A stretch of 35,005 nt of DNA from Hyphomicrobiaceae bacterium (lineage in GTDB: Bacteria > Pseudomonadota > Alphaproteobacteria > Rhizobiales > Hyphomicrobiaceae): the NCBI GenBank assembly GCA_017353825.1, contig JAFMSC010000002.1, positions 1-35,005 on the forward strand, read 5' to 3'. A program made the position numbers and the translations under genes. The notes below the pieces were generated by a model. It made no database searches and had not been told where the DNA came from. It was given only the letters and a program-made list of their open reading frames with translations. This document shows, piece by piece, positions 31,852 to 35,005 of this stretch (positions are counted from its first letter, which is position 1; each line of letters begins with the position of its first letter).

Positions 31852-33903
31852 TCATTCCGCCGCGGCCCGGTGCGCGGCGAGCACGTTGTCGGCCAGCTTA
31901 CCCGTCAGTTCAGCCAGGTGGTGGAACTTCGCGGTATACGTGCCGACGCCGGCGGTGGCCGAGCGCAACTCCACGATCAGGTCCTGGATCTCCGACTCGG
32001 GCAGCTGCGCCCGCACCACGTCCCAACCCGGCCAGCCCTCGCGGGCATCGAAGCCCAGGATCTGGCCGCGCCGCTGCGAGATCATGGCGTTGACCTTCGC
32101 GGTGGCGTCGGACGGTATCGCGATCTCCACTTCCATCACCGGTTCCAGCAGCACCGGGCTGCACTTGGGCACGCCCTCGGCCATGGCGATGCGGCCCGCC
32201 TGGCGGAAGGCCATGTCGGAGGAGTCTACTGAGTGATACGAGCCGTCCGTGAGCGTCACGGCCACGTCCACCACCGGAAAGCCGCCCAGCGGCCCTCTCT
32301 GCAGGTAGTCCTGCACGCCGATTTCCACCGAGGGGATGAACTGGCGCGGCACCACCCCGCCGGTGATGGTCTCGGCGAACTGGAAGCCGGTGCCGCGCGC
32401 TAGCGGCTTGATGTCGATGACCACGTCGCCGAACTGACCGTGGCCGCCCGACTGCTTCTTGTGCCGGCCGCGGACCTCGATCCCCTTGCGGATCGTCTCC
32501 TTGTAGGGCACCTGGCGCGGCCTCGACTCGGCGTCCACGCCGTACTTGCGCTTGAGCCGCTCCAGGGCGACGCGCAGATGCATCTCGCCCTGGCCCCAAA
32601 GTACCATCTGATGCGTGTCCTTGGCATGGTCTAGGCGCAGCGACGGGTCCTCCTCGGTGAGCTTGGCCAGCGCGGCCGTCAGCTTCACCTCGTCCTTGCG
32701 GTCCTTGACGCCGATGGCGATGCCGTAGACGGGCTGCGGCGGCTCAGGCGCAGCGACTTGCGTGCAGCCCGCCTTGTCCGCGGAGAGCGTTTCGCCGGAG
32801 AGCGTCTTCTCGAGCCGCCCCAGAGCCACCGTCTCGCCGGCCTTCGCCGGCCCGCGCTTGCGCGCCTCCTGGCCCATCAGCGAGAACGCCGCCGCCGCCC
32901 GCTCCTCGGCGTGGGGGCCATGCACCACCGTGCCTTCGCCGAACTCGCCTGCCAGCACGCGCACCACGCTCATCTTGCCGCCGTGCGGGGTATAGACCGT
33001 CTTGATCACGTGGGCCGCCGATTTGACGTTCTCAAGCTTCAGCCGCTTGGCGGTGCGATCGACAAACGGGGCCTCGTGGCGCAGGGCCTTCAGGAGGCGC
33101 AGGATACCGTTACCGTTCTCGGCCGAGCCCAGCAGCACCGGCACGATCAGGCCCTCTTGCATGTCCTTGACCAGATCGGCGAACACCTTATCGCGCGTGG
33201 GCTGCACGTCGGCGAGCAGCTGCTCCATCAGCTCGTCGTCGTAGTCGGCGAGCTGCTCCAGCATGCGAAAGCGCGCCTCGCTCTCCCGGTCCTTGAGCGC
33301 CGTCGGGACCTCGACCACCTCGGCATTGGCCTGCTTGCGGTAGACGAACGCGCGTTCGAGCGCGAGGTCGACGACGCCGGATGCCCCGCCGTTCTCCCAG
33401 ATCGGTATCTGCCGCAACACCAGCGGCTTGGTGCTGGCGGGCTGTAGGGTGGGCAGGATGTCGCGCACGCGCGCGTCGAAGGAATCGATCTTGTTGAGGA
33501 ACAGGAAGCGCGGGATGCCGCGGTCCTCCAGTCGCTTCAGGATGAGCTGCAGAGCGGCTACGCGCTTGGGGTCGGGTTCGCACACGACGACGGCGGCATC
33601 GCACGCGGTGAGCGCAAGCGCCCCCTCGTGCTGGAATTCGATGGAGCCTGGACAGTCGATGAAGGTGAAATTGTCGCCGAGGAAGGTTGCGTCAGCAATG
33701 TTCAGCTCGACGCTCATGACGTGGTCGCGCGCCTCCGGGGAGGCGTCGCCAACGGTGTTCTTGTCGGCAACCACGCCCTGCCGGGTGACGGCGCCGCAAC
33801 GGGTCAGGATGGCTTCGAGCAGAGTGGTTTTGCCAGAGAGATAAGGCCCAACCAGTGCGATGCAGCGGGAGCTGCGGCCGGCCGGGCCAGCGGATTGCCC
33901 CAT
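31852..33903 (-). CDS. Elongation factor G-like GTPase (paralogue of FusA)
   Basis: The product is 683 residues from ATG 33903, with GAGGAGG upstream. G motifs are present: G1 GPYLSGKTTL, G3 DCPGSIEF and G4 NKID. G1 and G3 differ from true EF-G, which has AHIDAGKTTT and DTPGHVDF. Domains II to V follow (KTVYTPHGGKMSVVRVLAGE; EDPSLRLDHAKDTHQMVLWG with QGEMHLRVALERLKRKYGVD; and a C-terminal QRRGQILGFDAREG). This matches the FusA-like proteins commonly annotated EF-G-like in alphaproteobacteria, whose ribosomal role is unclear. Canonical fusA would sit in the str operon, which is not here, so this is a second copy. Confidence 0.93.
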   Translation of the reverse strand: MGQSAGPAGRSSRCIALVGPYLSGKTTLLEAILTRCGAVTRQGVVADKNTVGDASPEARDHVMSVELNIADATFLGDNFTFIDCPGSIEFQHEGALALTACDAAVVVCEPDPKRVAALQLILKRLEDRGIPRFLFLNKIDSFDARVRDILPTLQPASTKPLVLRQIPIWENGGASGVVDLALERAFVYRKQANAEVVEVPTALKDRESEARFRMLEQLADYDDELMEQLLADVQPTRDKVFADLVKDMQEGLIVPVLLGSAENGNGILRLLKALRHEAPFVDRTAKRLKLENVKSAAHVIKTVYTPHGGKMSVVRVLAGEFGEGTVVHGPHAEERAAAAFSLMGQEARKRGPAKAGETVALGRLEKTLSGETLSADKAGCTQVAAPEPPQPVYGIAIGVKDRKDEVKLTAALAKLTEEDPSLRLDHAKDTHQMVLWGQGEMHLRVALERLKRKYGVDAESRPRQVPYKETIRKGIEVRGRHKKQSGGHGQFGDVVIDIKPLARGTGFQFAETITGGVVPRQFIPSVEIGVQDYLQRGPLGGFPVVDVAVTLTDGSYHSVDSSDMAFRQAGRIAMAEGVPKCSPVLLEPVMEVEIAIPSDATAKVNAMISQRRGQILGFDAREGWPGWDVVRAQLPESEIQDLIVELRSATAGVGTYTAKFHHLAELTGKLADNVLAAHRAAAE

Positions 33904-34248
33904 GAGTTCCTCCTCAATTTTGCGCTCAGGCAATGGGACGCCCCCAGCTCGCGCGCGCCCCGCGCCTGAGCTTCATGGGGCGCGTGACAGTATCGTGAAC
34001 CCGCGCCTCAGCCGGCGCAAGCGCTAACGGGGCCCCAACAGTTCGAGGGGTGCGCCCGACGCTCTTGCTGCATATGCGAGACCGAACAGTCACGATCTTT
34101 TCAACCGAAACTTGAGCGTCGCCACGAAGTGCCCGCAAATCGGGCGTACACAGTGGGTCAGACGCGGACAAGGACAGGGCTTGGAGCCGCAGGTTTGGCA
34201 GGAATTTTTGGCTGGAACCAACGCCTGGGCGTGCGGGTTTGGAGCGTC
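33904..34248. other. 345-base intergenic stretch
   Basis: No supported gene. A GGGTCAGACGCGG sequence at 34155-34167 resembles the GGTCAGACCC motif seen in three other gaps. Confidence 0.4.
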
Positions 34249-34473
34249 ATGGGAATCGAGACACTCAACAGCGCTGCGTGGGCGGCCGGCTTCGCCATGG
34301 CCGCCTCGGAGGATGCCTTCGACGACGCCGTGCGCGTCAAGGAGGAGGCGGCCGACACCGATTGGCGGCCACGCGAGGCCGTTCTGGTGCGCCCGGTCGA
34401 GAAGTCGGACCGGCTCAAGGCGCTGTTCGGCTTCTTCCACTTCAGTCGGCGCGCACCCGTTTCGCCGGCCTAA
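34249..34473 (+). CDS. Hypothetical small protein, 74 residues
   Basis: It starts at ATG 34249 behind GGAGCG. The product begins MGIETLNSAAWAAGFAMAAS, then has an acidic segment (EDAFDDAVRVKEEAADTDWR) and a basic end (SDRLKALFGFFHFSRRAP). I know no family. Codon use fits the neighbouring genes. A longer start at 34129 has no ribosome site. Confidence 0.5.
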   Translation: MGIETLNSAAWAAGFAMAASEDAFDDAVRVKEEAADTDWRPREAVLVRPVEKSDRLKALFGFFHFSRRAPVSPA

Positions 34474-34549
34474 GTGCCGACCTGAGCGTGGGTCAGCGCG
34501 GTGCGGGGCCGCTTTCGAACCACTTGGGCACAAAGCTCGCCCGACGAAC

Positions 34550-34559
34550 GGGTCTGACC
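34550..34559. repeat. Copy of the dispersed GGTCAGACCC motif
   Basis: GGGTCTGACC, the reverse complement of GGTCAGACCC, lies between the small hypothetical gene and the hydrolase gene, 6 bases from the hydrolase stop. Confidence 0.5.
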
Positions 34560-34565
34560 ACGTCA

Positions 34566-35005
34566 TCACGGGTATCTGCCCGCCGGAGCGCTGGCAACCC
34601 ACCCCAGAACATCGTCGTGGTGCACCGACACCCACAGGTGTCCGGCGTTTGGCAGCTCGGTCATGACGCAATGGGGAATGCGCTGCGCCAGCGCGCGCAC
34701 GGCCGCCAGCGGCACGTTGCAATCGCGGCTGCCGATCCAAAGGCGGGTCGGCGCACGGATCTTGCCAAGATCGACCTGCCACGGACGTGAGAACATGACA
34801 AGGTCGATGGTGGGCCCGGAGGTACCGGGCCGCAACCCCTCGCTGAAGCTGCGCAAGATGCGCTGACCGACATCGGGACGGCGAATCAGCCGCTTGTCGG
34901 GGCGCGCCGCGCGCCAGGTGGTGAGCCGGCTGGCGAGCCGCGGCGTGTGCGCCAGGCTCCAGCGGAACGCGCGCATGGCGGTGGAGACCGTGCGCGGCCG
35001 CCGCG
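34566..35005 (-). CDS. Alpha/beta hydrolase, C-terminal part (cut by the window edge)
   Basis: The open frame runs off the right edge; about 145 C-terminal residues are visible. The end has the alpha/beta-hydrolase pattern IRAPTRLWIGSRDCNVPLAA with the catalytic acid D, and MTELPNAGHLWVSVHHDDVL with the catalytic His. The cap-region segment before it (RPWQVDLGKIRAP) also fits. The nucleophile elbow and N-terminus lie outside, so the substrate class (esterase, epoxide hydrolase, haloperoxidase-like) cannot be judged. Confidence 0.8.
   Translation of the reverse strand, partial: RRPRTVSTAMRAFRWSLAHTPRLASRLTTWRAARPDKRLIRRPDVGQRILRSFSEGLRPGTSGPTIDLVMFSRPWQVDLGKIRAPTRLWIGSRDCNVPLAAVRALAQRIPHCVMTELPNAGHLWVSVHHDDVLGWVASAPAGRYP

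Noticed and set aside
34090-34782. Minus-strand frame with a cysteine-rich CQTCGSKPCPCPRLTHC segment
   Set aside because: Looks like a zinc motif, but the frame has no ribosome site and overlaps a better small gene and the hydrolase gene; probably chance.

Overview
The window looks like the chromosome of a GC-rich alphaproteobacterium, most likely in the order Hyphomicrobiales (Rhizobiales). The main evidence is a CtrA-type master regulator beside a Rhizobiales-type FliJ and a SciP/DUF1153 protein, a PmtA-like methyltransferase, and a di-haem peroxidase fused to a cupredoxin. No genus can be named from the sequence alone.

Left part (1-4600) is an accessory, decaying region. It holds a frameshifted remnant of a small conserved protein (264-650), a secreted caspase-fold protease (828-2237, minus) with a relic of a TPR gene behind it, and more than 700 bases with no recognisable gene. 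It also holds a small membrane protein gene whose reading frame runs through 19 copies of a 5-base repeat (3395-4054, minus), and the C-terminal end of an IS630-type transposase. It closes with the 3' half of a tRNA-Gly(CCC) gene at 4583-4631.

4640-9900 is an integrated element or prophage remnant. A tyrosine integrase lies directly inside the tRNA-Gly fragment. A leftward group follows: an RHH-like protein, a 58-residue membrane protein, HigB toxin, HigA antitoxin and possibly one more small membrane protein. A rightward group carries an ERF single-strand annealing protein, a terminator and a chain of very small overlapping genes. Two genes at its right end are frameshifted. A strong terminator and a complete tRNA-Pro(UGG) close the region. 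The complete tRNA-Gly expected at the far end of the element is not in the window.

10250-14170 is ordinary chromosome: a type II dehydroquinase, a convergent pair for a Tat-exported molybdopterin lipoprotein and its cytochrome b, a periplasmic protein of unknown role, and a secreted ClpP-fold protein.

14260-21900 carries acetyl-CoA synthetase and then a cell-cycle block: ctrA (minus), fliJ, a lipoprotein and sciP (minus), with CtrA-type sites before ctrA and sciP. mnmA and a PmtA-like methyltransferase follow.

21900-27900 is a leftward beta-oxidation operon, fadE-fadJ-fadI, behind a promoter overlapped by a perfect 16-base palindrome. After a TnpB relic (about 28280-28425) comes a two-gene leftward operon: a metal-binding-looking periplasmic protein and a di-haem peroxidase with an amicyanin-like copper domain. 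A PiuC-type oxygenase is divergent from it. The window ends with an EF-G-like GTPase, a short hypothetical gene and a truncated alpha/beta hydrolase.

The observations most worth checking are the repeat-driven frame switch at 3661-3755, the MauG/amicyanin-like fusion operon, and the half-tRNA element junction with its matching 11-base-period repeats.
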